Assembly: GCA_014526335.1 (NCBI GenBank)
Contig: JACTAT010000200.1
Location: 665,108-729,107 of the forward strand
DNA from: Chrysaora quinquecirrha
Taxonomy: Eukaryota > Cnidaria > Scyphozoa > Semaeostomeae > Pelagiidae
Length of the DNA stretch: 64,000 nucleotides
Direction: 5' to 3'
Below the pieces are notes generated by a model. The model was not told the DNA's origin. It searched no databases and was given only the letters and a program-made list of their open reading frames with translations. The translations under genes and the position numbers were made by a program. Shown piece after piece: positions 35,295 through 46,100 of the stretch; the first letter of the stretch is position 1, and the number at the start of each line of letters is the position of its first letter.

Positions 35295-36361
35295 CACTAG
35301 CCTCACAAAAGTATTGCATAGCTTGACCTAAAATGGCGGCCAACAGTAGCCGTAGGCCCAAATAACAAAATTTACATAACAAAGCCATGACGGCTCAGGG
35401 GCTTCACCCAACATAATTTAGGAGGGAAAATGTTCACAATTTCATTGACTTTCAATTAAAATAAAAAGCAAATGATTTATTTGTTGCTTTTGGTGGAAAA
35501 TAATGAAAAACTTTGAAACAATGCCTTCCAGATTTCGAGCGAAATATTTCAAGAGTTGTCTTGATAAAAATAACTACTTTTTTGGCCGTTGACTGAAAGT
35601 TTTTTCGTTTTTCAAATCAAAATTGCCGAAACTTTTATGCCATGTTATAATTTTCGATCAAAAGAGAGGTTTTCATAAAGAAAACAGAGATTATTTTATG
35701 GACGAAAATGACAGGTAAGTTACTTTTGATAAGGCCCAAAATAGGGTTATTTTGTAAATTTGTAATTGCTTCTTTATAAAGCATGGAATTTGCTTCAAAA
35801 GTTGTTTGCAATATTTTACAATAACTAAAGTTTTGAAATATTTGAATGAAATTGCTCATAAAATTTTCTTAAGACTACTTCAAGTCCAAAATTTATTTTT
35901 GTATCAAAACAACAACTTTAAAAGTTACTCAACGATAATCTTTACCAATAATTTCAACCCCTCATTCTTCTCTTTAAGTACACTAAGAGTGAAAATTTAA
36001 ATGGCAAATAAAAGTTTAAACTATTTTGTGTCAATAAACCATGAAAACTTGTAGCAAAAGTCAGGATAAGTGGTTCATACATCACTGTTTATCAAGACAA
36101 CTCTTGAAATATTTCGCTCGAAATCTGGAAGGCATTGCTTCAAAGTTTTTCATTATTTTCCATCAAAAGCAACAAATAAATCATTTGCCTTTTATTTTAA
36201 TTGAAAGTCAATGAAATTGTCAACATTTTCCCGCCTAAATTAAGTTCGGTGAAGCCCCTGAGCCCTCATGGCTTTGTTATGTAAATTTTTTTATATGGGC
36301 CTACGGCTACTGTTGGCCGCCATTTTAGGTCAAGCTATGCAATACTTTTGCGAGGCTAGTG
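35295..36361. mobile_element. 1.07 kb foldback element with about 275-bp TIRs, TA target site
   Basis: Ends CACTAGCCTC and its complement, flanked by TA on both sides (35293-35294; 36362-36363). The long inverted repeats cover about 35295-35571 and 36088-36361. The middle has no coding potential. The TA duplication and CACTAG ends suggest a non-autonomous Tc1/mariner-type or similar element. Confidence 0.85.
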
Positions 36362-36467
36362 TACAAATATCAGTTATTTAAAGCTCCTCAACCAGACTGG
36401 CTGTCGTTGTTGTTGTTCACTTTTAAAGTTATTTTGTTGCTTTGGATTTGAGCTCATTTAAAAGATC

Positions 36468-37838
36468 ATGTCCAACTCTGCTGTTCTGGAACTTGACTCT
36501 AGAGTTTCTAGAAAGAGTTACATTATCACCTATAGTCAGGCAGACATTAAAAAATTTCCGACCAGACAGTCATTTGCTGATGTTGTTTTGGAGGCCTTTT
36601 CGCAGGGCAATTCAAAAGTAGTCCTTCAGTATTGGGTTTGCTGCTTAGAGAGACACCAGGAGTCATCCGGTGTTCATTACCATATGGCTGTAGTTTTTAG
36701 CAGAAACAAGCGTTGGCTTTCAGCAAAGCAGTTCCTGCTTAAGAATTACGGTATCTCAGTTCATTTTGCCGACAAGAAACATCATGACTTCTACAGTGCA
36801 TATCGATACGTAACTAAAGAAGATTCAAGTGCTTTGCTCTGTCCTGACCACCCCCCTTTTGCTTTGGGACATTCACCACACACCTCAAAATCTAGTCGTG
36901 CACGAGTTGAGAAATCGTCCAGGAAAAGGTCATCAGCTTCTGAGGCAGCCAGCTCTGATCAGCAACCTTCAAAGCCTTCAAAGGCCAGAAGGCTTTCTAA
37001 TCTTGACGTTGCTAATCTGGTCGTCAGTGAAGGGATATACAATGACGTTTCGTTGCTAGCTCATGGAAAGGAGCAGAATGAGCTTGGAAAGTCTGATCTT
37101 GCAAACTTTCTCTTGAGCAGAAGTGCTAAAAGTCGAAATGAATTAATCAATAGTGCATGGAAGATGCAAAATGCTCCAGAAACTATTGCCCGTAGCAAAT
37201 TTTCTCAAATGGATATCGTGCAAGAGGCTCTTTCTGGTTCTTGTGTGGATGGTTGTGATGGGGCGTGGCTTACTTGTGCGAAAGAGCTCCTCAGAAATAA
37301 TCATGTCAATGCATATTTGTTTGCAGGTGCCATGCGGGAGCTTCTGGAAAAGGGCAGAGGAAAGCATCACAACATAATGATTGTTGGCCCCGCAAATTGT
37401 GGGAAAACCTTTATTTTAAACCCTTTGAACGATCTGTTTGAAACTTTCACAAATCCAGCAAATACCAGCTATGCCTTGATTGGTGCTGAAATGGCCGATG
37501 TCATATTTCTAAATGACTTCAGGTACTCCGTAGAGATTCTTGCATGGAAAGATATGCTTCTTCTGCTCGAGGGGCAAACTATACACTTTGCAGCACCTAA
37601 ATTGATGTACTTGAAGGACATACTTTTTGACAGAAACACCCCTATTTTTGCCACTGGCAAAGATCCCATTAGGTTTATCAGTCGCTATAATGCTACTGAT
37701 AATATAGAGAACGAAATGATGGATGCCAGATGGAAGTATTTTTTCTTCAATTGTCAAATCGCTGAAAAGGATGCTAAAACTGTACCAAAATGTAAACGCT
37801 GTTTTGCAGAGCTGATTATGTTGGGAGCTGATGTCTAA
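36468..37838 (+). CDS. HUH endonuclease-SF3 helicase Rep-like protein
   Basis: Intact single-exon ORF, 456 aa. Residues 1-120 form a Rep-type HUH nickase: motif I ITYSQAD (20-26), motif II GVHYHMAV (68-75, H70/H72) and motif III YVTK (114-117; Y114 is the probable nucleophile). A Ser/Lys/Arg-rich linker spans about 135-175. The SF3 helicase has Walker A GPANCGKT (307-314), a Walker B-like VIFLND (345-350) and a motif C-like PIFATGK (392-398). This is the layout of rolling-circle Rep proteins of CRESS DNA viruses, parvoviruses and related mobile elements. Related ORFs are amplified in cnidarians and other invertebrates (recalled). It may belong to an endogenous virus-like element or a HUH transposon. 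A 230-bp inverted iteron array lies 150 bp downstream. Confidence 0.88.
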   Translation: MSNSAVLELDSRVSRKSYIITYSQADIKKFPTRQSFADVVLEAFSQGNSKVVLQYWVCCLERHQESSGVHYHMAVVFSRNKRWLSAKQFLLKNYGISVHFADKKHHDFYSAYRYVTKEDSSALLCPDHPPFALGHSPHTSKSSRARVEKSSRKRSSASEAASSDQQPSKPSKARRLSNLDVANLVVSEGIYNDVSLLAHGKEQNELGKSDLANFLLSRSAKSRNELINSAWKMQNAPETIARSKFSQMDIVQEALSGSCVDGCDGAWLTCAKELLRNNHVNAYLFAGAMRELLEKGRGKHHNIMIVGPANCGKTFILNPLNDLFETFTNPANTSYALIGAEMADVIFLNDFRYSVEILAWKDMLLLLEGQTIHFAAPKLMYLKDILFDRNTPIFATGKDPIRFISRYNATDNIENEMMDARWKYFFFNCQIAEKDAKTVPKCKRCFAELIMLGADV

Positions 37839-37989
37839 ACAATAAATGCATTAGTTCTATAGTTGAAGAATGAAACTCATCAGGATTCACAAATCCAGCT
37901 TGTTTAAGACTTTTTGAGACCTTCCAGTTGTGTTTAATTGAAGGTTTTCTTCTGTTTCAAAATTATGTATTCCACTAATTGAGAGACAA

Positions 37990-38219
37990 GTACGAGTTAC
38001 CAACGAGTCACCAACGAGTCACCAACGAGTCACCATTTGACTTTGTATACAATTCTTTATACCTTTGATGAGTCACCACGAGTCACCACATATTTATAAA
38101 ATTTAAATAGAATATTTTATAAAATATGGTGGTGACTTGTTGAGGTAACAAAGATTTCTATACAAAATAAATGGTGACTTGCTGGTGACTCGCTGGTGAC
38201 TCGTGGCTAATTCCTGTAC
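37990..38219. repeat. Iteron-like array in a 230-bp inverted repeat
   Basis: Left arm: at least three head-to-tail copies of ACGAGTCACCA, preceded by a variant. Right arm: the same motif inverted (TGGTGACTCG, three copies). The outer arms pair over about 60 bp. Further inverted copies of AGTCACCA flank a central AT-rich block (TTTATAAAATTTAAATAG..). Repeated short motifs around an AT-rich centre near a Rep gene are typical of Rep-binding origins. It could instead be a foldback MITE. Confidence 0.85.
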
Positions 38220-38251
38220 ATAATATTTTTGAATATTTTTGAGTTTTCATA

Positions 38252-38462
38252 CAGTTCCATAGTCCGTATAGGAGGTGCATTTTTTAACAAGGTTGATTGG
38301 CCAAAAGGATCAAACAAAGTAACACTGTGCTATCATGGTGATATAAACATATACATTTGTTTGCTACAAATTAACAGTTACAGCATAGACCCAATCACAA
38401 CTAAGACGGTTAAGATAGTGTTGATTTTTAAATTTTTTATTTTTGTCAATCATATATAGTAG
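38252..38462 (+). repeat. Possible left end of the Tc1/mariner element
   Basis: TACAGT at 38250-38255 begins a TIR-like stretch (CAGTTCCATAGTCCG...) downstream of the transposase stop. No matching right-hand TIR was found beyond the transposase start, so the element looks truncated there. Confidence 0.4.
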
Positions 38463-39548
38463 TTAGTATTTTAGACGTTCCCCTTTGCTTTCAATTATTA
38501 GTTTCATACGCTTGTTCATGGACTCAATAATTTTGTTTGTTGTTTCGATCGGAATGTCTCTCATTGTGGTTTTAATTCGTTCAGAAAATTCTTCAATGCT
38601 TTCGTTGCAGATGTTCTTCTTGATAGCATCTATTCTTAAAACTCCTTTGACAATGCTAACAAAATTCTCTATTGGATTGATATTGGGACTGCGCGGTGGG
38701 ATGGATAGAAGTTCTGATTTCACACGATTCATTGCCTCCTTTGCCAACTTGCAGTTTTGAGAAGGGTCTCCGTCTTGTATCCATACTTGTGATTTCTTCC
38801 CAGCTCGTTCCACCATTGCTTCTAAACTGTTGTCAAGAAACTCTGCAAAGAATTTTCCTGTCATCTTCTCGTACCTTTCACAAATAATAACGCCCTTGTC
38901 ATACGAAATAGCCGCCATCATTTTAATAGATTTCCCTCCAGTACCACATGCTTGCCCTTTAGCTGTACTGCCACGAAGTAAACCTTCCTTTTTCATGTGC
39001 CAGACTCTGTTGCTGGGTGCCATAGCTTGGTCCTTTGGGTTTCGCTTGTATACAAAGCCAACTCCATCTAAATAGAATGATATTGTTCTTGACCAAATGC
39101 CTGCAGGATAGTTTTTAAGCATCGCCCTCGCAAATTTAACCCTTTTCACTTTGTCCTTCTCGCTCAATAATCCCTTCTTACGTGCTTGCAGAAACAAGTA
39201 CCCATTTCTGTTCAAAAAGTTGGAGACAGTCCTTCTGGCAATGAATGTTTCACTGATATCTGCTCTCGCCATTAGCCTTTTAACTGTCCAATTGCTGTCT
39301 TCATTCCTAAGTGTAGCAACCAATCTTAACAATCTTCTCTTTAATCTTTTTGATAGCTTTTCTGGTCGACCACGCCTGCCCAATTTCACTTGCCTGCTCT
39401 TTTTTGAAACTTGTAACGGTTCCTTTTGCAACCGATAAATATGTGCCCTTGAAACTCCAGTTTCCTTCATTAATTCCTTGACGCTGGAATCTCGTTTCAG
39501 TTTTATATATGCCTTTGTTACAGCATCCACTGGTTTGTTTCTTCCCAT
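38463..39548 (-). CDS. Tc1/mariner transposase, intact
   Basis: 361 aa, single exon. The N-terminal part (about 1-125) holds two helix-turn-helix-like segments with a GRRGRP AT-hook-like motif (58-62). The DDE core has D161 (FYLDGVG), D259 (WIQDGD) and E294 (NINPIENF), with 34 residues between the second and third acids, so DD34E as in Tc1-like enzymes. The reading frame is uninterrupted, so the enzyme could be active, but only one candidate TIR is visible. It lies directly downstream of the Rep gene and its repeat array in the opposite orientation; the two are probably independent insertions. Confidence 0.93.
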   Translation of the reverse strand: MGRNKPVDAVTKAYIKLKRDSSVKELMKETGVSRAHIYRLQKEPLQVSKKSRQVKLGRRGRPEKLSKRLKRRLLRLVATLRNEDSNWTVKRLMARADISETFIARRTVSNFLNRNGYLFLQARKKGLLSEKDKVKRVKFARAMLKNYPAGIWSRTISFYLDGVGFVYKRNPKDQAMAPSNRVWHMKKEGLLRGSTAKGQACGTGGKSIKMMAAISYDKGVIICERYEKMTGKFFAEFLDNSLEAMVERAGKKSQVWIQDGDPSQNCKLAKEAMNRVKSELLSIPPRSPNINPIENFVSIVKGVLRIDAIKKNICNESIEEFSERIKTTMRDIPIETTNKIIESMNKRMKLIIESKGERLKY

Positions 39549-39761
39549 ATTTGATTTGCTTCCTGGCTAATTAGAAAGAGCTTCTAAGCTGTTCCTCTGC
39601 CCTCTAATCGTACGTCACTCATGCGTCAGATTGAAGATTTGATAGAAAAAAATTGCATAGTGAGGACATTTCTGAAAGAATCCATCCCCCAAAATTCTTG
39701 AATATCACATTTTTACAAGATGTTCACCTATACAGCCATGACAGTCATTTCTCACTCATAG

Positions 39762-40015
39762 ACAATCTTTGCAAAAAATAGCTGAGACAGAGTATTGAAA
39801 TTAAGGGTTGATCAGCAATTAGATCAAAAAACCTGTCCACATGATATCAAACCCCTCCCCCTTTATCAATGTTGGTCATAGATGTAAGAAAGTGCAAATT
39901 CTGCTCTTTGTTGTGGATAACCCCCTAACAACATTGATTTAGGGGGACGGGGGATGTAACTTTGATATATTATCGATATTTTCTGCTCTTGTCTCAGCTT
40001 TTTTGCCAAGATTGT
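39762..40015. repeat. MITE copy B
   Basis: Same family as 34750-34976, same orientation, with an added G-rich segment near the middle (GATTTAGGGGGACGGGGG). It abuts the next transposase relic. Confidence 0.75.
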
Positions 40016-40016
40016 A

Positions 40017-40972
40017 CCTCTATAGATCTCAATACTGCTCTAGAAAGTTCATGAAAGAATGGAAAAGTAAAGCTATTGAAGATTTTCCTGAAGGTTTTTC
40101 TCTCAACTTATTGTTTCAAGAGCAGTTAAAACAAACCAAATGTAAATCTGGCAGTCAAATGAGATGGCACCAATTAATGGTAAGATGGTGCCTGGAGCCT
40201 TACCATACTTCTTCATCTGCATATCAATTTATGAAAAAATCCTGCTTCCTATAGCTACCGCATAAGTCCACCTTCCTTGATTATAGTATTTATATAACTA
40301 TCCAGACTGGTTTTAACCCAAACAAGATACAAAAACTCAATGAAGAGGCTGACCTAGATAACATCAAAGAAATGTATCTTTATTATAGGTTCAAATGAAG
40401 ATTCACAGTGGGTTGATTGATATCAAATCGCCAGACAAATTAATTGGCTTTGTAGAGATAGGGGATATTAATACTGAGATGAAGTTACTGGAAAGGCAAT
40501 GTTTTGTAGAAAAGGAGAATAAATCGAAAAAGAGGGAACTTGCCACAAATTCTCTAGCTTTTATGGTCCGAGGTATTTACACAAAATTAGAATTCTGTAT
40601 TGGATTTTTTGCAACTAAAGACATGAAAGCTGAGGGTATTTTTCCAATTGCCTGGGAAGCAGTTTCAGTGTTAGAGTCAATTGGACATAAGGTCACTTTT
40701 ATGGTTTCTGATGGTGTGTCTTCCAAGTTGCACAAGTCTTCATCATCTTGAAGAACAAAAAAATTTGCAACTTTAAAGCAATTTGAGACCTCTTTTCTTA
40801 TTATCCTTATCCTTTTGAGATCGACAAGTTTCAAATCAGCTTGAATCACCTGACATCACTCAAGGAGTATGATCAAAATCCGACAAAACCAGGGCTCTAC
40901 TTGAGAAAGATCAAGACAGAGCACACCAAGCTATCTACCAGGTCAAGGATGAAAGTTAATCTTGCTGCTCAG
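40017..40972 (+). pseudogene. Second P/THAP9-like transposase relic
   Basis: Three coding blocks of a P-superfamily transposase different from the one at 22.6-28.6 kb. Block one has MRWHQLMVRWCL...S..AY, then a frame-changed LPHKSTFLDY and a segment with GFNPNKIQKL. Block two has QMKIHSGL, GFVEIGDIN and FMVRGIYTKL. Block three ends RSRMKVNLAAQ before a donor at 40973. The family's DEMKI appears as VQMKI, unless an upstream exon supplies DE, and VSDG is followed by SSK instead of NR. No downstream exons were recognised. Dead copy. Confidence 0.75.
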
Positions 40973-42285
40973 GTATGGTAATTTTTATCATACATTTTTT
41001 TTTCAAATTCTAACTATGCCACAGAAGATCTACTAAACTCTTAAGTAACTTTTACCGTGAACTTCAAAAAGCAATTTAATTTCTAAAGTGGAATCTATTT
41101 CCATACCAAACCATTAATAAGGCAATCTTATAAGATTTTTCCTAAACAATAGGCATTATTAAAAATTTGCTTATAAAAAAAAAAGCCTTGCAGCAATCTG
41201 AATCTTCTAATAAAGTGGCAACATGCACTCACTGGCCATGCTTCAAAACTCAACTATCGTTAGCATTCATTAATAATACTAGATTCACTAGGAATGAGGA
41301 ACTTATTAGAGATAAATTTTTTAATTTTATTTTATTCAGTGTCTCAGCACCAGTGTTGCAAATGGGCTAAAATTTCAAGGCAAGTACCATACTAAAGGAA
41401 CACAAGATTTGTGCTGAAAATTTTTTGATCGTTTGAATGGCCACTATGAAGAGCAAGGCAAGCATAAAAAGAAACAAAGAGCTAAAACCATACAGACAAG
41501 TGAATGACTCAAGATTTATGCTAAATTTTTGTCTACTTAAGCAAAGTTTTGTAATTAAAAGTTCATATGTAACTCTTAGCACAATTTCAGGCAGTATAAT
41601 GCATAAGCTTTTTCGCATTTTCCCAAGTGCATATAAGTTCCCTTCTTGCTTCTGTAAGTGATCTTGTTTCTCATGAAGCTCCGGCTGAACACATATATGC
41701 TGTTGTGTTATGATGTAAATTCATTAGAAGATACCAGAGTATTAATAACAACTCATCAAAATTGTGTCTAAAAAATTATTTTCTGTTTCAAAGAAATTTC
41801 TCATGTTTTCCCAAGAATTAGAGCATAGCCCTTCAAGCCAATAGCAGACCAAATTCAATGTTTAATTTCAGATAATGTTTAATTTCAGACAATTGGCAAG
41901 CAGAGAGTTAAAGAGTTCCAAATTAGCCAAGCACAATCGTTGCTGGTAGAAACAAACAAAGCCTAACTTGTTGTTGCCTGCTGTCTAAGTTTCAACAGCA
42001 GTCAAAGAAACCATACAAGATGTCATATATATTATGGCTATGGCTACTGTTGAGCAATCTAATCATAATGATTGACTGTAAATCACTTTGTACACCATTC
42101 TATAAATATTCAGACATATCCTGAATTCTTCCCACAGATGGCACTGGAAATCTTTAGGTGCTGCATATGTGCAATGGCACTGATTTTAGTTGCTATAGAA
42201 AAAGTTGATATTATAGCAATTATGATCATAAATTGCAGAAGTAAGATGCCATTAGAAAAATTATGGTAAGCATTAGTAAGCATAC
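40973..42285. other. No recognisable gene
   Basis: AT-rich sequence with short open frames. It may contain introns of the preceding transposase relic; nothing specific was identified. Confidence 0.4.
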
Positions 42286-42289
42286 ACAT

Positions 42290-42414
42290 TGGTTCTAACA
42301 GCATTGGTTTGGGGTTTGTACACGTTCGCTCTCTCAGACGTACGCCTTGTCCACAATCTGGTGTACACTTAGTCCACTGCATCCATTCAGTGTATCCACC
42401 ATCAACATTCTTAT
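42290..42414 (-). CDS. Thrombospondin type-1 repeat exon (isolated)
   Basis: Minus-strand exon with an acceptor (GAGCAG) at its 5' end. It encodes DGGYTEWMQWTKCTPDCGQG followed by R..TCTNP, an N-terminal half of a TSP1 domain with W-x2-W and the CxxxCGxG cysteines. It breaks off after NPKP, where a normal domain would have GG..C. No other TSP1 exons were found, so it is an isolated exon of an extracellular protein or a displaced fragment. Confidence 0.7.
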
Positions 42415-42515
42415 CTGCTCAAGACATGAAATCAGATCAGAATCAATTTAGATCAAATCAAATTAGATCAGATGAGAGCAAATCAAAGCAAGATAAATGA
42501 AAATTCAATTCAATT

Positions 42516-42782
42516 CAAGTCAAGTCAAGTCAAGTCAAGTCAAGTCAAGTCAAGTCAAGTCAAGTCAAGTCAAGTCAAGTCAAGTCAAGTCAAGTCAAGT
42601 CCGGTCAAGTCAAGTCAAGTCAAGTCAAGTCAAGTCAAGTCAAGTCAAGTCAAGTCAAGTCAAGTCAAGTCAAGTCAAGTCAAGTCAAGTCAAGTCAAGT
42701 CAAGTCAAGTCAAGTCAAGTCAAGTCAAGTCAAGTCAAGTCAAGTCAAGTCAAGTCAAGTCAAGTCAAGTCAAGTCAAGTCA
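42516..42782. repeat. (CAAGT)n pentanucleotide microsatellite, about 53 units
   Basis: Nearly perfect array with one variant unit at about 42601. It is preceded by a decayed ATCAA/ATCAG-rich stretch (42430-42515). Open frames reading KSSQV repeats across it are artefacts. Confidence 0.97.
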
Positions 42783-42802
42783 ACTTTTTATTAATGCTCT
42801 GT

Positions 42803-43130
42803 ATCAACAACAAGGTGTATTTTGTAACTAGTCTAAGCAAGATGTTGGTGTATTGTATCAATCTACTGATGTGAGCATAGTCTAGTCTTATTATTTTGAA
42901 ATGTTTTTGTACACCAATAACACCATTATTCAACAGATGATTTACCTATAAAAAAGTCACAAAGGAAATACCTACTGTTTTTCACTGCTCTGTGTCAACG
43001 ACAAGGTGTATTTTGATCTACTGATGTGGGCCTAGTCTCAGCAAGATGTTGATGTATTGTATCGATCTACTAATGTTGGCATAGCCTAGTCTTATCATTT
43101 TGAAATGTTTTTGTAGGCCTATAACACCAT
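42803..43130. repeat. Tandem duplication of about 175 bp
   Basis: The stretch beginning CAACAACAAGGTGTATTTTG (42807) recurs at about 42983 with substitutions and a small rearrangement. Both copies end in TTTTTGTA..CC.ATAACACC. Confidence 0.75.
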
Positions 43131-46100
43131 TAAATCCGTCTTTGGTTTTGACATAATGCTGTAAAGGAGTGGTCTTTGACTCTTTTCAATGAAATAGAAA
43201 AAAGTTGTTCAAAAATTGATATTCAGTATTTACGCACAGAGCATCCTTGGAACATGCCTTCACTTATTGTTTTGTATGTTATACTTTTCATAAAGAAAAT
43301 GTTTTTTTTTTCTATTTTTCCTAGCTATTTTTGTATGAACTCCTGAAAAAACCAGATAGCTATCTATTTGTAGACCCAAATTGTGAGAATAAACTGGCTA
43401 GAATTATTAATTCATTGAAAAGAAAGTCTGATATCAGGGTTGATTTTCATGAAATTACATCGAACACGAGAAAATGCTGAATTCAGTAAGAAAGTAAGAT
43501 TTTTTCAGTAAGAAAGAGTCAAGGTGGAAAGCAGTTTAACAAATTAATTCAAAAATTCCAGTCTTCTACATATGAGTTAAAACTTACCTATGTGTCAAGA
43601 AAAAGAAAAGCAGAAGAAGAATTGTGTAGAATTAAGGCAAAAAAGGAACACCTGGAAAAGGAAAACACCTGGCTTGAGAATGAGAACAAATCTACAAAAG
43701 AGAAAATGGCAAAGAAGTTGGTAGAAAGAGCACATAGGATATTGAGGAGCGGAAATTAAAATTTTGATGATTATAGCAGAGCTCAGAAATATCAAACCAT
43801 TAAGGCCAGAGCAGATGGCTCCAGAAGACCATTTTAGTTTTCCCTTAGTAAAAAATCAGGCTTTGCACAGGGCTCTCACTTTGCTTCATATAAAATTCCT
43901 CGAAAGTTCACGAAAAATTCCTTAGATTTCATCAAAATTCCTCAGATTTCCGTATTTGTGTAATTTTTCATATAACACTCTATTAGACCCCCTTATAATG
44001 TGTTGCTATAGTTCAATATCACAAATTTTGCCAAATTGGAATGTTCAATCCTTTAAAATAGCTATCAGATCTCATAAATAGATGTATATCTTAAGAATAC
44101 ATGCACGAGAACCGCTAACACTGGGCTCACACCTGTTCACAATGAATTATCCGGCAGGAGCTTGCTATGATCGATGAACAGTAGTTTTTAAGTAATAACT
44201 TTCAAGAATTCTTATTGTTTTGGTCTTTTTTGTTCTGTTATGGAATTTTGTTATGTTATGTTCAATTATGGAGTATATTATGGATTATATTTTCTTCTTT
44301 GGTGTTAAATTTGAAAATTCCTTAGAAGTTCCTTAAAAATTTAGATTCCTTAAAAAGTTCCTCAAAAGTCGGCAAAATTCCTCAGTTTAAGGAAATTTCC
44401 TCAAAAGTGAGAGCACTGGGTTTGCAATTGATTTGCAGCAGATTTGTCACAAACTTTGCAGTGAGTGTGTTTGCAGTATGAAAAAATTTTCAAAGACAAT
44501 AACAATACAAATTTGCAAATAGTTTGGAAGTCATTTGAATTTTGCACCATTTTGCAAGCTCCTAGAGTTTGTCAGTGATATGCATAGAACAAAAGGGTTT
44601 GCATTGTGCAAACCAATAGCAAATCATGAACAATGAGATATTTGAATAGATTTTGCAGCATGCACGTTCTCTGCAAACCTCTTTTTACCCTTTACACATA
44701 CTCTGTGCAAACCCTTGCAAGCTGACAAATAACAGAAAAAATTTTGCAAATTGATTGCAAACACTGTGCATGCTCCCAGAGCAAAAGAAAAACATGAGCA
44801 AAATGATTTCTTTGAAGCTACTGATAAGAAAAAAAGTACAATACAAACTGACCATTTCTGAAGTAAATATCTTGAAATTGCTGCAGAAAGTTTCTATTGT
44901 TTTAACAAAAGTTTTTCTTTTTTTAACAAATCGTCCTGAGTTTCCTTTCCAAATGCACGGCAATAATCATCACATTTTACGTTTATCTTTTTGTTAATTT
45001 CTTGATCTGTGCACCCAGACTTCCCACTAGGAAACTTTTTCATCAAGAAAACTAAAAAAGGCAAAATATGTTTATTATTTAAACTAACTGCGTGATACAA
45101 TACTTTTCGGGTTCTGAACTAAGGAACCAATACTTAAATATTTTGCACAAGGATAAATTTGTAATCTGCATAAATATTATTTACCCTTTATTGCTGAGAG
45201 TATTCTCTGATATGTTTTTAAACTTTGAAACTCCCTATAGTTCTCATAGTACTGTTAAATCCTATTGGTTTTCATTCAGAAAATGCACATAAATGAAGGA
45301 TTTGAGTACTCTTAAATCTTATTGGTTTTCATTGAGAAAATTCACACAGATGAATGATTTGAACAGAAAATATTTGATCAAATCAAAGTTTTCACGTTAT
45401 AAGCAATAAGTAGTGACATGTTATACCTAAGTAACGACAAGCTGCAAAATATATTGAAAAGTGAAACATTTTCCAAAAGCCTAAACCTTTCCAATGCACA
45501 ACATGGTATGAAATCAAATATATATATACCTCAGTCGCTTTACTTGGCTGGAACATTGAAAATGGGCTGCTAGTTATTGGTAGCTAAAAAAAAATAACAC
45601 AGACAAGTAAAGGTTTTGAAGGTTTTGAAAGAAGATGACATAAAAGATGCTCTTCAAACTTCAACATTCAAGGGCCCTTGACCAATCTATTTGAATCTAT
45701 TAGCGCTTAAGCATTAAAGACAGTTCAATGGAAAAAGTAACAAAAACTCACCAACGGTATTGACCTTCAGAATTTTGCAATCGTAGAATTTCGGAATCTT
45801 TATTTTATTTCCTCCTTGTGATTTGAACTCAATCCATTTCGCAACATAAATGCCATCCTGATTGAGTTGGAGCGATGTTGCGGGCAGTGAGTTGCATGAT
45901 TGTGGTGGGTTCTTAAAATCAAATGTGAAGCCACTTTCTTTGAAAATTTTCTTCTCGAAAACGTCACTGAGGGAAAGGATACTCACTTCAAGTGGAGAAT
46001 TTTCAACGTTCCATCTCACTACAGCCTTTGAAACCCTCTTTGTCTGTTCTTTGTACAGTTACTGTCACTTCTAGAGCCATTTGATGACTTTTGCAGCTTA

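Noticed and set aside
36468..37838. Calling the Rep gene a parvovirus NS1 or a specific virus
   Set aside because: HUH and SF3 motifs are shared by several Rep lineages; no capsid gene or diagnostic terminal hairpins of a named family were found, so only a Rep-like call is justified.
42472..42874. 119- and 125-codon ORFs of KSSQV repeats
   Set aside because: Translation of a pentanucleotide microsatellite; no coding evidence outside the array.
43560..43760. Coiled-coil protein-coding exon
   Set aside because: Open only for about 65 codons, no splice sites convincingly placed, no family resemblance.
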